The notes beneath the pieces are model-generated. The model saw only the letters and a program-made list of their open reading frames with translations. It was not told where the DNA came from and searched no databases. A stretch of DNA of 18,415 bases from an uncultured Clostridia bacterium. GTDB lineage: Bacteria; Bacillota; Clostridia; Lachnospirales; Anaerotignaceae. This document shows, piece by piece, positions 6,463-14,223 of the stretch. The DNA lies in contig CAMQRG010000022.1 of assembly GCA_947036475.1 (NCBI GenBank), forward strand, positions 1 to 18,415, read 5' to 3'. A program made the position numbers and the translations under genes. Position 1 is the stretch's first letter; the number at the start of each line of letters is the position of its first letter.

Positions 6463-7647
6463 TTATTTCATGTTCGCTTTGATTACTTCGCCAATTCTCT
6501 TAATGCCTTCCGTAATCTTTTCTTCGGGCATGCAGGAGTAGTTCAGGCGCAGCGTATTGTCATGTCCGCCATTCGGGAAGAAACCGCCGCCGGGTACATA
6601 TGCAACCTTTTTCTCCAGGCACTGAGGTGCAAGCTCTTTTGCGTTCATGTAATCGGGCAGTGTTACCCATGTGAACAGGCCGCCATCAGGATGCGTCCAT
6701 GTAACGCCCTCGGGGAAGTAATCTTCCATTGCCTTCAGCATGCAGTCTCTCCGTTTTACATAAACTGCTTTGATTTTCTCAACATGATCGTCAAGATTAT
6801 ACAGGTCGAGGAATTTTGCAGTTTCCATCTGGCCGATAGAAGAAGCCTGCAGGTCGGATGCCTGTTTCATGAAGTTGTATTTGCCAAGGATTTCTGTTTC
6901 CGCGCAAACCCAGCCAAGACGGTAGCCAGGAGCCAGAATCTTGGAGAATGTTCCAAGGAAGATAACCAGGCCCTTTGTATCCATAGATTTCAGGGAAGGC
7001 AGGCTTGTGCCTTCAAAGCGCAGTTCGCCATAAGGGTTATCCTCAACAACGGGTACTTCATATTTGTTGATGATTTCCATAAACTTCTGTCTTCTCTCAA
7101 GGCTCCATGTGCGGCCGGAGGGATTCTGGAAATCGGGGATTACATAAATCATTTTTACATTGTCTGTCGTAGAAAGAACCTTTTCCAGTTCCTCCATAAT
7201 CATGCCTTCACCATCCGTCGGGATATCAACGAATTTCGGTTCGCATGCCTTAAACGCATTAACCGCGCCTACATAAGAGGGGCTTTCCAGAACGATTACA
7301 TCGCCGGGATTTACGAAAACACGTGCGGAGAAATCCAGACCCTGCTGGGAACCGCTTGTAACAAGTACATGGTCAATGTCTGTCTTGATGCCGTTCTTTG
7401 CCTCCATTCTGGCTACAATGTGCTTTCTCAACGCAGGGTCGCCCTCTGTGGAAGCATACTGCAAAGCCGCGCGGCCGCGTTCATCCAGAGTCTGGATCGC
7501 CGCTTCTTTCACGCCTTCAACGGGGAAAAGCTCAGGAGCAGGCATACCGCCGGCAAAAGAGATGATATCCGGCTGAGACGTCAGCTTCAGCAGTTCTCTG
7601 ATTTCGGAACCTGTCAAAAGGCTCATTCTGTTAGCAAATTTTACCAT
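6463..7647 (-). CDS. PLP-dependent class I/II aminotransferase (2-aminoadipate / aromatic type)
   Basis: 394 residues from the ATG at 7647, which has AAGGAGG about 9 nt upstream; a longer in-frame extension to 7710 would run through that site. It is a fold-type I aminotransferase of the LysN/kynurenine-aminotransferase-like branch, lacking the GntR DNA-binding domain of MocR proteins. Seen: 'ISFAGGMPAPELFP' (29-42), 'YASTEGDPALR' (64-74), 'ESPSYVG' with Tyr125, 'PDFQNPSG' with Asn175, 'EDNPYGELRF' with Asp203, the PLP-binding Lys236 in 'GTFSK', and carboxylate-binding Arg367 in 'TLRLNYS'. It transfers an amino group between an amino acid and a 2-oxo acid in the cytoplasm. The actual substrate (2-aminoadipate, aromatic or branched-chain amino acids) cannot be fixed from sequence alone. 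It is transcribed alone, divergently from the polyamine locus. Confidence 0.9.
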   Translation of the reverse strand: MVKFANRMSLLTGSEIRELLKLTSQPDIISFAGGMPAPELFPVEGVKEAAIQTLDERGRAALQYASTEGDPALRKHIVARMEAKNGIKTDIDHVLVTSGSQQGLDFSARVFVNPGDVIVLESPSYVGAVNAFKACEPKFVDIPTDGEGMIMEELEKVLSTTDNVKMIYVIPDFQNPSGRTWSLERRQKFMEIINKYEVPVVEDNPYGELRFEGTSLPSLKSMDTKGLVIFLGTFSKILAPGYRLGWVCAETEILGKYNFMKQASDLQASSIGQMETAKFLDLYNLDDHVEKIKAVYVKRRDCMLKAMEDYFPEGVTWTHPDGGLFTWVTLPDYMNAKELAPQCLEKKVAYVPGGGFFPNGGHDNTLRLNYSCMPEEKITEGIKRIGEVIKANMK

Positions 7648-8192
7648 GGGGATCGTCCTCCTTATTGAAAAAATATAACATTGTGTCTGCCAACAGGAGC
7701 GATCTCTCAATTCAAACTATAAAATTTATCGAAAATCGTTCCTTATATATATATTGAAACACAAATATTTCACAAAGTCAATCAAAATTTTCAGCGCACA
7801 CCGCGGAAATCCTGCAATATAGCGCATGTCAGACGCGCTTTCCATAATAAAACAGCTGGAAATTCAAGGCTTACGGAAACACATAGGCGTGTAGACAGTA
7901 TATTGTATTTTTTTCAAAACAGCAAAGTGCATCTTACAAAAAATGGAAACGTATATTTCTGTTTTTATTTTATGCACGAACGCACGTCCAAAATCCTCAA
8001 TAGAAACCCTGCGCGCGGTTTAAGGTTTCTTTTCCTGTGGTTTTGTATTACTAAACAAACCTGCTGCATTTTCTTGTAAAACCGCAGAAAATACGCAGTT
8101 TTCAGCAGAACAAAAAAATACTGCGAAATACGACAGTTTTTGTTGAAGAATACCAAATTGTTTAATAAATCGAATTTTTTGTTTATTTCCTA
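7648..8192. other. Gene-free AT-rich intergenic region
   Basis: The stretch between the aminotransferase start and the pot promoter encodes no convincing protein. It should contain the aminotransferase promoter on the minus strand, but I could not assign clear -35/-10 hexamers. A 7-bp stem AGAACC-type repeat (AGAAACC at 8002-8008, GGTTTCT at 8034-8040, then TTTTCC) and short palindromic CTGC/GCAG-containing words near 8080-8140 are present. A long leader or small RNA is possible but unsupported. Confidence 0.5.
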
Positions 8193-8220
8193 TTGCATTC
8201 GGGAAGATTTTCTGTATAAT
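8193..8220 (+). promoter_or_regulatory. Promoter of the XRE-cupin/pot operon
   Basis: TTGCAT at 8193-8198, a 16-bp spacer and a perfect TATAAT at 8215-8220. It predicts a leader of about 60 nt ending in AAAGGAGGTG before the regulator's ATG. It is the only strong promoter seen ahead of the whole polyamine block, and the encoded XRE-cupin regulator probably acts here. Confidence 0.7.
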
Positions 8221-8288
8221 GAGTAACGTTTATATTTCATGAAATGGAAAATCTCGCAAGGAGTCAATAAAAGGAGGTGCGCAGGCGC

Positions 8289-8822
8289 ATGGAAATCGGA
8301 CAGAAAATCAAGCGGCTTCGTATCCAGAAGGGTCTGACGCTGGAGGAACTTGCCAGCCGTAGCGAACTGACAAAAGGCTTTCTTTCACAGCTGGAGCGCG
8401 ACCTGACATCGCCTTCCATAGCCACGCTGAATGATATTGTAGAAGCATTGGGGAGCTCACTGTCAGAATTTTTCAAGGACGAGAAACAGGAGCAGCTGGT
8501 ATTCCGGAAAAAGGATTTTTTTGTGGACGAGCGCGGCAGCTGCACAATACACTGGATTGTACCGAACACGCAGAAAAACGAAATGGAGCCAATCCTTCTG
8601 GAACTGCCGCAGGGCGGGGAGTCCTTCGTAATGGACCCGCACAGTGGCGAGGAATTTGGCTATGTACTCGAGGGCAGTGTCGTGCTGCTGACAGGCGAGG
8701 AACGCCACACCGTGCACAAAGGCGAAACGTTCTATCTTTCCGGCAAATGCAGCCATACGCTGCGGAACGAGAAAAAAACGACAGCAAAGGTCTTATGGGT
8801 ATCCACGCCGCCTTTGTTCTGA
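8289..8822 (+). CDS. XRE-family regulator with C-terminal cupin sensor domain
   Basis: 177 residues. Residues 1-62 are an XRE helix-turn-helix: 'IGQKIKRLRIQKGLTLEELA' and 'SELTKGFLSQLERDLTSPSI', then 'LNDIVEALGSSLSEFF'. The rest is a double-stranded beta-helix cupin (about 105-172; 'PHSGEEFGYVLEGSVVLLTG' and 'GETFYLSGKCSHTLRN'). Proteins with this architecture (PuuR-like) commonly control polyamine uptake or breakdown, the cupin sensing a small ligand. Standing first in the operon with potABCD supports a role as its polyamine-responsive, self-regulating repressor or activator; this is inference from context. The ATG at 8289 is chosen because AGGAGG lies at 8272-8277; an in-frame GTG at 8277 overlaps that site and cannot be the start. 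Confidence 0.9.
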   Translation: MEIGQKIKRLRIQKGLTLEELASRSELTKGFLSQLERDLTSPSIATLNDIVEALGSSLSEFFKDEKQEQLVFRKKDFFVDERGSCTIHWIVPNTQKNEMEPILLELPQGGESFVMDPHSGEEFGYVLEGSVVLLTGEERHTVHKGETFYLSGKCSHTLRNEKKTTAKVLWVSTPPLF

Positions 8823-8825
8823 TGG

Positions 8826-9000
8826 AAGACCGTGGGGCACTCCCCCGCAAGGGCTTTCAGCCCTTGACCCGTTTTCAATCGCACATCTGTACGATTGCGG
8901 GAAAGGGAATTGAAATTTCCCGTAAAACTATAATTTTTTGTAATTCCACCCAACCGCATGTAATGCGGTTGGCAATTGGGGTCTGGGGCAGCGCCCCAAG
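8826..9000 (+). repeat. Hairpin-mosaic element, copy A (regulator-potA gap)
   Basis: It begins AAGACCGTGGGGC and carries ordered stems: GGGG/CCCC (about 8833-8845), CAAGGGCT-TTC-AGCCCTTG (8848-8866), CAATCG...CGATTG (8876-8897), CCAACCGCAT-GTA-ATGCGGTTGG (8950-8972) and TGGGGC-AGC-GCCCCA (8984-8998). The linker TTGACCCGTTTTCA and the final GGGTCTGGGGCA are shared with copy C. Stem sequences differ between copies while pairing is kept. There is no T-tract after any stem, so these are not ordinary terminators. The potA ribosome-binding site AAGGAGG starts just after it. Confidence 0.75.
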
Positions 9001-9018
9001 GCAATCAAGGAGGTAATT

Positions 9019-10590
9019 ATGGAGAAAAAACTGATACAGTTCAAAAATATCGTGAAGGAGTTCGATGGCAAACTCGTGCTGAAAGGCATCAACCTTGATA
9101 TCTATGAAAACGAGTTCGTCACGCTCCTCGGCCCAAGCGGCTGCGGCAAAACAACCCTCCTGCGTATTCTGGGCGGTTTCCTGACTCAGAACGAGGGACA
9201 GGTGCTGTTCGACGGCGAGGAAATTTCCACCGTCCCGCCATACAAGCGCGAAATCAACACCGTTTTCCAGAAATACGCTCTTTTTCCGCACATGAACGTT
9301 TACAATAACATCGCTTTCGGCCTGAAAATCAAAAAAGAGCCGAAGGACGTTATTGAGCAGAAGGTCAAGCGTATGCTGAAACTGGTAAACCTTGAGGAAT
9401 ACGCCGAACGCGCCGTTACCGAGATGTCCGGCGGGCAGCAGCAGCGCGTCGCCATCGCCCGCGCACTGGTCAACGAGCCGAGCGTCCTCCTTCTGGACGA
9501 GCCCCTTGGCGCACTGGATTTGAAACTGCGGCAGGAAATGCAGCATGAACTGAAAAAAATACAGCAGGAGGTAGGCATCACGTTTATTTACGTCACACAC
9601 GACCAGGAAGAAGCCCTGACGATGTCTGACAAAATCGTTGTCATGAAAGATGGGGAAATCCAGCAGATTGGCACGCCGACTGATATTTATAACGAACCGG
9701 TAAACGAATTTGTCGCGAATTTCATTGGCGAAAGCAATATCATAGAGGGCGTTATGCTGGAGGATTACAAAGTCGTATTTGAAGGACGCCGCTTTGTCTG
9801 CGTGGATCAGGGATTCGGCAAAAATGAAATCGTGGACGTTGTCATTCGTCCGGAGGATTTGGATATTGTGCCGCGTGGAGAGGGCAAGCTAAAAGGCGTA
9901 GTCAAATCCGTTCTGTTCAAGGGCGTGCATTATGAAACAATGGTTGAAACAAAGGTTGGTACCGAAATCACTGTTAAAATGCAGGTTTCCGATGACAGGC
10001 CCGTCTTTAACGAGGCCGCCAATGAAAAGATGTCTGCCAATGATTTTTACCTTGACGTGGAGGACGTGGAAGAACTGGACGATGCAACCATCATAGCCCG
10101 CGCGGACGCACAGGCATGGAACCCCGATGAAGACGAATTTATCTCCATCAAAGAGGTTTCCTATACTATCGAAAAGCAGAATGGGACATATCCTGTAACA
10201 TTCTCCACTGCCGCGGGGACTTCCGTAACGGTCAACATGATTGTGAAGGACGAAAACCGCGTCACCAGTACAGAAAATGAGGAAGAAATTTTCGCGGTGA
10301 ATTTCTTCAAAAAGGCCGACGAAATACAGGAATCCATCGCGCTGGAAACAGACCTGAAAACTTGGGCGAACGCCTCCGCGTGGAGTCTGGAAGACGGGAC
10401 GGCAGTAGATATTTCCGATGTGAAATATACCTTTGACCCTGAACATATTACGCCCGGCGTGTATGATGTGACGTTTGCCACAAAGGGCTATGAATATAAG
10501 GTCGATACAACCGATAAATATGAAGTCGGGGACGAGGTCGGGCTGATGTTCCAGCCGGAGGATATCCATATTATGGCAAAAACGCAGTAA
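9019..10590 (+). CDS. potA: Spermidine/putrescine ABC importer ATPase PotA, with Ig-like insertion
   Basis: 523 residues; PotA is usually about 350-380. The ABC domain is complete: Walker A 'GPSGCGKTT' (38-46), Q-loop Gln84, signature 'MSGGQQQR' (136-143), Walker B 'VLLLDEP' (156-162), D-loop 'GALD' and switch His194 ('YVTHDQEEA'). It energises uptake through PotB/PotC at the inner face of the membrane. A TOBE-type domain follows (about 235-322, 'VVIRPEDLDIV'), but its expected last strand, 'YEVGDEVGLMFQPEDIHIM' (501-519), comes about 170 residues later. The intervening part holds two tandem repeats (about 338-412 and 422-490) of Ig-like surface-protein type: 'NGTYPVTFSTAAGTSVTV' and 'PGVYDVTFATKGYEYKV'. 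Such modules are normally secreted. The reading frame is unbroken. The start is the ATG 7 nt after AAGGAGG. Confidence 0.92.
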   Translation: MEKKLIQFKNIVKEFDGKLVLKGINLDIYENEFVTLLGPSGCGKTTLLRILGGFLTQNEGQVLFDGEEISTVPPYKREINTVFQKYALFPHMNVYNNIAFGLKIKKEPKDVIEQKVKRMLKLVNLEEYAERAVTEMSGGQQQRVAIARALVNEPSVLLLDEPLGALDLKLRQEMQHELKKIQQEVGITFIYVTHDQEEALTMSDKIVVMKDGEIQQIGTPTDIYNEPVNEFVANFIGESNIIEGVMLEDYKVVFEGRRFVCVDQGFGKNEIVDVVIRPEDLDIVPRGEGKLKGVVKSVLFKGVHYETMVETKVGTEITVKMQVSDDRPVFNEAANEKMSANDFYLDVEDVEELDDATIIARADAQAWNPDEDEFISIKEVSYTIEKQNGTYPVTFSTAAGTSVTVNMIVKDENRVTSTENEEEIFAVNFFKKADEIQESIALETDLKTWANASAWSLEDGTAVDISDVKYTFDPEHITPGVYDVTFATKGYEYKVDTTDKYEVGDEVGLMFQPEDIHIMAKTQ

Positions 10591-10609
10591 ACTGTGTTTC
10601 AAAAATTCG

Positions 10610-10694
10610 GCAAAACGCAGTTTTGCAAATAAAGTTTAGGGTCAAGCCCTTTTCAAAGGGCTTGTGGGGTTTGGGGCAAAGCCCCAAGGTCTTT
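10610..10694 (-). repeat. Hairpin-mosaic element, copy B (potA-potB gap, inverted half copy)
   Basis: Read on the minus strand it starts AAAGACCTTGGGGC, then stems TTGGGGC/GCCCCAA (10671-10687), CAAGCCCTTT/AAAGGGCTTG (10643-10664), linker TTGACCC, and GCAAAAC-TGC-GTTTTGC (10610-10626). This is the same module order as the left halves of copies A and C, with different stem bases but conserved pairing. It fills most of the 129-bp gap between potA and potB. Confidence 0.7.
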
Positions 10695-10719
10695 AGGTTT
10701 TTAGAAAGGAGGCTCCGCC

Positions 10720-11559
10720 ATGCGCCAATTCCGCAACATGATTTACCCCTACGCGGCATGGACCGCCGTCATGATTGTCCTGCCGATGCTGATGATACTG
10801 CTTTACGCATTCACAAAGGCCGGCAACGACGTCACAACATTCCGCTTCACGCTGGAAAACTTCGCCCGTTTCTTTCAGGACGCAGTATTCCTCGATGTTC
10901 TGAAACGTTCGCTTGTGATAGCGGTAGTGACGACAATCGTCTGTGTGCTGCTTGGCTATCCCATCGCCTACGTTATCGCGTCCGGGCCGGAAAAAAGCCG
11001 CGTATTCTGGATACTGATGATTACCCTGCCGACATGGATTAACATGCTCGTGCGCACTTACGCATGGGTCGGCATATTGCAGGACGACGGCCTGCTGAAC
11101 CGCATTTTCGCGCTGTTCGGTCTCGGCCCGTTTCATATGATGTATACCACATTTGCCGTCGTGCTGGGCATGGTATACAATTTTATACCGTTTATGATAT
11201 TGCAGATTCACACGTCCCTTGCAAAAATGGATAAAAGCCTTTTGGAAGCCGCCAGCGACCTTGGTGCGAACCGCGTGCAGAGTTTCCTGCGCGTCACACT
11301 GCCGCTCTCCCTGCCGGGCGTATTGAGCGGCATTACGCTGGTGTTCCTGCCGGCGGTTTCCAGCTTCTTTATCCCGAAACTGCTGGGCGGCGGACAGTAT
11401 GTACTCATCGGCAATGTCATCGAAACGCAGTTCCTGACCAGCGGCGACTGGAACTTTGGCAGCGCAATTTCGCTGATTATGGCAGTTATCATCATGGTTT
11501 CGATGTACCTGACCCGCAAGGTGGATACCGACCCTGCGGCAAACGGAAGGAGGGAATAA
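10720..11559 (+). CDS. potB: Spermidine/putrescine ABC importer permease PotB
   Basis: 279 residues, normal for PotB. It is one of the two channel-forming subunits of the importer, with about six membrane spans (first near 12-31). The cytoplasmic EAA loop that docks on PotA is at about 176-200 ('EAASDLGANRVQSF' then 'RVTLPLSLPG'). Other family signatures are 'LPTWINMLVRTYAW' (103-116) and 'SFFIPKLLGGG' near 215-225. The start ATG is preceded by AAAGGAGG at 10705-10712. The stop codon lies 1 nt before potC, so the two permeases are translationally linked. Confidence 0.95.
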   Translation: MRQFRNMIYPYAAWTAVMIVLPMLMILLYAFTKAGNDVTTFRFTLENFARFFQDAVFLDVLKRSLVIAVVTTIVCVLLGYPIAYVIASGPEKSRVFWILMITLPTWINMLVRTYAWVGILQDDGLLNRIFALFGLGPFHMMYTTFAVVLGMVYNFIPFMILQIHTSLAKMDKSLLEAASDLGANRVQSFLRVTLPLSLPGVLSGITLVFLPAVSSFFIPKLLGGGQYVLIGNVIETQFLTSGDWNFGSAISLIMAVIIMVSMYLTRKVDTDPAANGRRE

Positions 11560-11560
11560 C

Positions 11561-12358
11561 ATGGAGCCAAAACAAAGAACAGGCATTGGCGGAAAAGTCA
11601 TACTCGGCCTGACGGCATTATTTTTCTACCTGCCAATACTGTATATTATCGTGTTTTCCTTCAACGATTCCCGTTCCCTGACAAAATTCAGCGGGTTTTC
11701 CCTGCAATGGTATGAGCGTATGTTCTCAGACAGGACAATGATGCAGGCAGTCGTTTATACCATCGTCATCGCCATACTGGCGACCATCATTTCCACCCTT
11801 GCCGGAACACTGGCGGCAATCGGGCTTTCCCGCTCCCGCCGCGCCCTTCGGAACGTGGTGGAACAGGTGAACAACCTGCCGATTATGAATCCGGAAATTG
11901 TAACGGCAATCGGACTGCTGATGTTTTTCAGCGCGCTCGGCGTAAACAAGGGCTTTCTGACCCTTCTGCTGGCGCACATCATGTTCTGCACGCCCTACGT
12001 GATACTTTCGGTTTCCCCAAAGCTGCGCTCGCTTGACCCCAACCTTGCGGACGCTGCGCTGGATTTAGGCGCAACGCCGTTACAGGCCCTGACAAAAGTC
12101 ATCGTACCGCAGATTATGCCGGGCATTATTTCCGGCGCACTGATTGCTTTCACCATGAGCTTTGACGATTTCATCATTTCCTATTTCGTCACAGGCAATG
12201 GTGTCAACAATATATCCATACTGGTCTACACCATGAGCAAACGCGTCAACCCTTCCATCAACGCGCTTTCCACGCTGGTAATCGTGCTGATTACGGTTTC
12301 CCTGCTCATTGTGAACCTGGTACCTATTATTAAAGAACGAAGGAGAGAAAAAGAATGA
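11561..12358 (+). CDS. potC: Spermidine/putrescine ABC importer permease PotC
   Basis: 265 residues, the second permease subunit, pairing with PotB. 'FFYLPILYIIVFSFNDS' (21-37) forms the first membrane span and leads into the periplasm-facing loop typical of PotC. The EAA-type coupling loop is 'DAALDLGATPLQAL' (164-177) followed by 'VPQIMPG'. 'FTMSFDDFIISYFVTG' (197-212) is a strong PotC signature. About six spans are predicted. It starts 1 nt after the potB stop with GGAGGG in the end of potB as ribosome-binding site, and its TGA overlaps the potD start (ATGA). Confidence 0.95.
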   Translation: MEPKQRTGIGGKVILGLTALFFYLPILYIIVFSFNDSRSLTKFSGFSLQWYERMFSDRTMMQAVVYTIVIAILATIISTLAGTLAAIGLSRSRRALRNVVEQVNNLPIMNPEIVTAIGLLMFFSALGVNKGFLTLLLAHIMFCTPYVILSVSPKLRSLDPNLADAALDLGATPLQALTKVIVPQIMPGIISGALIAFTMSFDDFIISYFVTGNGVNNISILVYTMSKRVNPSINALSTLVIVLITVSLLIVNLVPIIKERRREKE

Positions 12359-13437
12359 AAAAACTGTTTGCACTGCTTCTGGCGGGCACTATGCTATTAT
12401 CCGGCTGCGGCGGCGGAGGCGGCGAAGCCGCAGAGAACGCCGTAGAAAAATACGGCTCTGACACGCTCAAGCTCTATAACTGGGGCGAATATATGGGTCA
12501 GGACCTCATCAGCAATTTTGAAAAACAGTTCGGCGTTAAAGTTATTTTGGAATATTTCGATTCCAACGAAATGATGTATACAAAATTGCAGGCGGGCGAT
12601 GCCTATGACGTGCTTGTTCCTTCGGATTACATGATTGAACGGCTGGTAGCAGAAGATATGCTTCAGGAACTGGATATTGAAAAAATCCCGAACATCGTCA
12701 ATCTGGCGGAGGGCGTGCGTTCCCTGCCATATGATCCGGCAAATACCTATTCCGTACCGTATTTCTGGGGCAGTGTAGGTATTGTGTACAACCATAACAA
12801 CGTTGACCCTGCCGCAGTAGAAGAACAGGGCTACGAAATACTGCGGAATACGGATTACAAAGGCCGCATTTATATCTACGATTCCGAACGCGATTCCTTT
12901 ATGATGGCGTTTAAGGCGTTGGGCTATTCCATGAATACCGAAAATGAGCAGGAAATTCAGGACGCTTATAACTGGCTTTTGGATATGAACAACACCATGG
13001 AACCGGTTTATGTAACAGATGAAGTCATCGACGGCATGATTACGGGTACGAAGGATATTGCCGTAGTTTACAGCGGCGATGCAACGACAATTTTACAGGA
13101 AAACGAGGACATGAGCTTCTGGATGCCAAATGAAGGCACGAACCTCTGGAGCGATGCAATGGTTATTCCGGCAAATGCGGAAAACCCTCTGCTGGCGCAT
13201 GAGTTCATCAATTATGTGCTGACGTATGATGCTTCGCTGGATAATTCAGAATTTGTAGGCTATGCGTCCTCGAACCAGGAAGTTTTGGACGACCTGAGCG
13301 GTGAAGGCGGGCTGTTCGCGGAGAATGAAGCGTATCTGCCGCGCTCGGGCTATGCAAAAGACGAGGTATTCCGCGACAATCAGGTACTGAAGAAAACGCT
13401 TGCGGAGCTTTGGATAAAAGTAAAAGCAGCGAAGTAA
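12355..13437 (+). CDS. potD: Polyamine-binding lipoprotein PotD
   Basis: 360 residues. The lipoprotein signal peptide ends in 'LLSGC' with the lipidated Cys18, followed by a glycine-rich tether, so the receptor is anchored to the outer face of the membrane. The mature part is a periplasmic-binding-protein fold of the PotD/PotF group: 'LKLYNWGEYMG' (38-48) contains the conserved Trp and Glu used for polyamine contact in characterised PotD, then 'YDVLVPSDYMIERL', 'SVPYFWGSVGIVYN' and 'LLAHEFINYVLT'. It captures extracellular spermidine and/or putrescine and hands it to PotBC; which polyamine is preferred cannot be told. It overlaps potC by 4 bp. GGAGAG lies ahead of the start. Confidence 0.95.
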   Translation: MKKLFALLLAGTMLLSGCGGGGGEAAENAVEKYGSDTLKLYNWGEYMGQDLISNFEKQFGVKVILEYFDSNEMMYTKLQAGDAYDVLVPSDYMIERLVAEDMLQELDIEKIPNIVNLAEGVRSLPYDPANTYSVPYFWGSVGIVYNHNNVDPAAVEEQGYEILRNTDYKGRIYIYDSERDSFMMAFKALGYSMNTENEQEIQDAYNWLLDMNNTMEPVYVTDEVIDGMITGTKDIAVVYSGDATTILQENEDMSFWMPNEGTNLWSDAMVIPANAENPLLAHEFINYVLTYDASLDNSEFVGYASSNQEVLDDLSGEGGLFAENEAYLPRSGYAKDEVFRDNQVLKKTLAELWIKVKAAK

Positions 13438-13446
13438 TAAAAGATA

Positions 13447-13670
13447 AAAGACCGCAGGGGCTTTGCCCCCTGCACCCCCACAAGGGACTTCGTCCCTTGA
13501 CCCGCTTTCAGCCGCACTTTCGTGCGGCTGGGCAGTGTATAAACATTGTTTTTTTGAAATATGCTTTTCAGTAGAAAGCTTTTTCTCTCCGCCGCATAAA
13601 ATGCGGCGGAAAATCAGGGTCTGGGGCATAATGCCCCAGCGGGGCAGTGGGGCAGGGCCCCACGGTCTTT
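13447..13670 (+). repeat. Hairpin-mosaic element, copy C (downstream of potD)
   Basis: The fullest copy. It opens AAAGACCGCAGGGGC and closes with the inverted GTGGGGC/GCCCCAC stem and CGGTCTTT, giving terminal inverted repeats. The ordered stems are GCAGGGGC/GCCCCCTGC (13454-13473), CAAGGGAC-TTC-GTCCCTTG (13481-13499), AGCCGCAC-TTTC-GTGCGGCT (13510-13529), CCGCCGCAT-AAA-ATGCGGCGG (13589-13609), CTGGGGCAT-A-ATGCCCCAG (13621-13639) and GTGGGGC-AGG-GCCCCAC (13647-13663). It lies between potD and a plus-strand orphan gene. No stem has a following T-tract. Confidence 0.78.
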
Positions 13671-13697
13671 CATCTATATTTACAGGGAAGTGAAAAT

Positions 13698-14078
13698 ATG
13701 CTGAAAGAAAAATTGGAACAAATGTGTAAAACAGGCGAACCCTTCTGCTGCCTTGGCGGCAGCGCACAGGCACGCGCAGAATGGCTGGCCGCCGGCGGCA
13801 CTGCGGCACATATCCTCTCCGCCAGACAGGTGGAATCCTTTCTTCTGACGGACGCGCCATTCCCCGATGATATGGCGTTTGAGGGCAGCCTTGCGGACTT
13901 CATACACCTGTTTCCGATGCGCACACCGGAGGACACCCGCGACCGCATCAACCGCATCCTGCAAAACGGCGTTGCGGAATGGTCGGGCGAAGGCTGGGAA
14001 TGTTATACCTGCCGCGTGGCTGTGCTCGGCTGCTGCATGGGCGAATACCTTTCCGTTGTAAACCGGAAAGATATATAA
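13698..14078 (+). CDS. Hypothetical 126-residue protein downstream of the pot operon
   Basis: I do not recognise it. The start is the ATG at 13698; upstream in-frame sequence to 13647 lies inside the hairpin element and is rejected. The ribosome-binding site AGGGAAGTGA is weak. The product is soluble and has seven cysteines, including CC pairs at residues 17-18 ('PFCCLGG') and near 112-113 ('VLGCCMGE'), plus 'ECYTCR' near 101-106. This is a high cysteine content for a cytoplasmic protein, and metal or cluster binding is possible but unproven. It is on the pot strand, about 260 bp after potD and before a strong terminator, so it could be the last gene of that transcript. Confidence 0.7.
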   Translation: MLKEKLEQMCKTGEPFCCLGGSAQARAEWLAAGGTAAHILSARQVESFLLTDAPFPDDMAFEGSLADFIHLFPMRTPEDTRDRINRILQNGVAEWSGEGWECYTCRVAVLGCCMGEYLSVVNRKDI

Positions 14079-14087
14079 TCCTATTGC

Positions 14088-14111
14088 GGATTTGATAAAT
14101 TTACCAAATCC
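14088..14111. repeat. 24-bp palindrome
   Basis: GGATTTG-A-TAAATTTA-C-CAAATCC is symmetric about TAAATTTA, with one mismatched pair. It sits just after the orphan gene and before the bidirectional terminator. It could be a protein-binding site or an extra hairpin; no role is assigned. Confidence 0.5.
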
Positions 14112-14169
14112 GGCACCACCCTGCGCTTATGCACACATCACATAAGGATATTCTTCATTACAGATAACG

Positions 14170-14205
14170 AAAGCCTTGAGAATACTGGTATTCTCAAGGC
14201 TTTTT
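14170..14205. terminator. Bidirectional intrinsic terminator
   Basis: AAAGCCTTGAGAATA at 14170-14184, loop CTGG, TATTCTCAAGGCTTT at 14189-14203: a perfect 15-bp stem with T-runs on both strands. It ends the plus-strand orphan/pot transcript and the minus-strand LCP gene that finishes at 14224. Confidence 0.92.
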
Positions 14206-14223
14206 CATATCTTTTTTGATTCT

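Noticed and set aside
6562..7668. A 368-codon plus-strand open frame
   Set aside because: It is antisense to the aminotransferase, whose PLP motifs are all intact; there is no ribosome-binding site.
13454..13499. Hairpins after potD as an ordinary transcription terminator
   Set aside because: The stems are strong but no T-tract follows any of them, and the same modules occur upstream of potA and potB, where termination would silence the operon.
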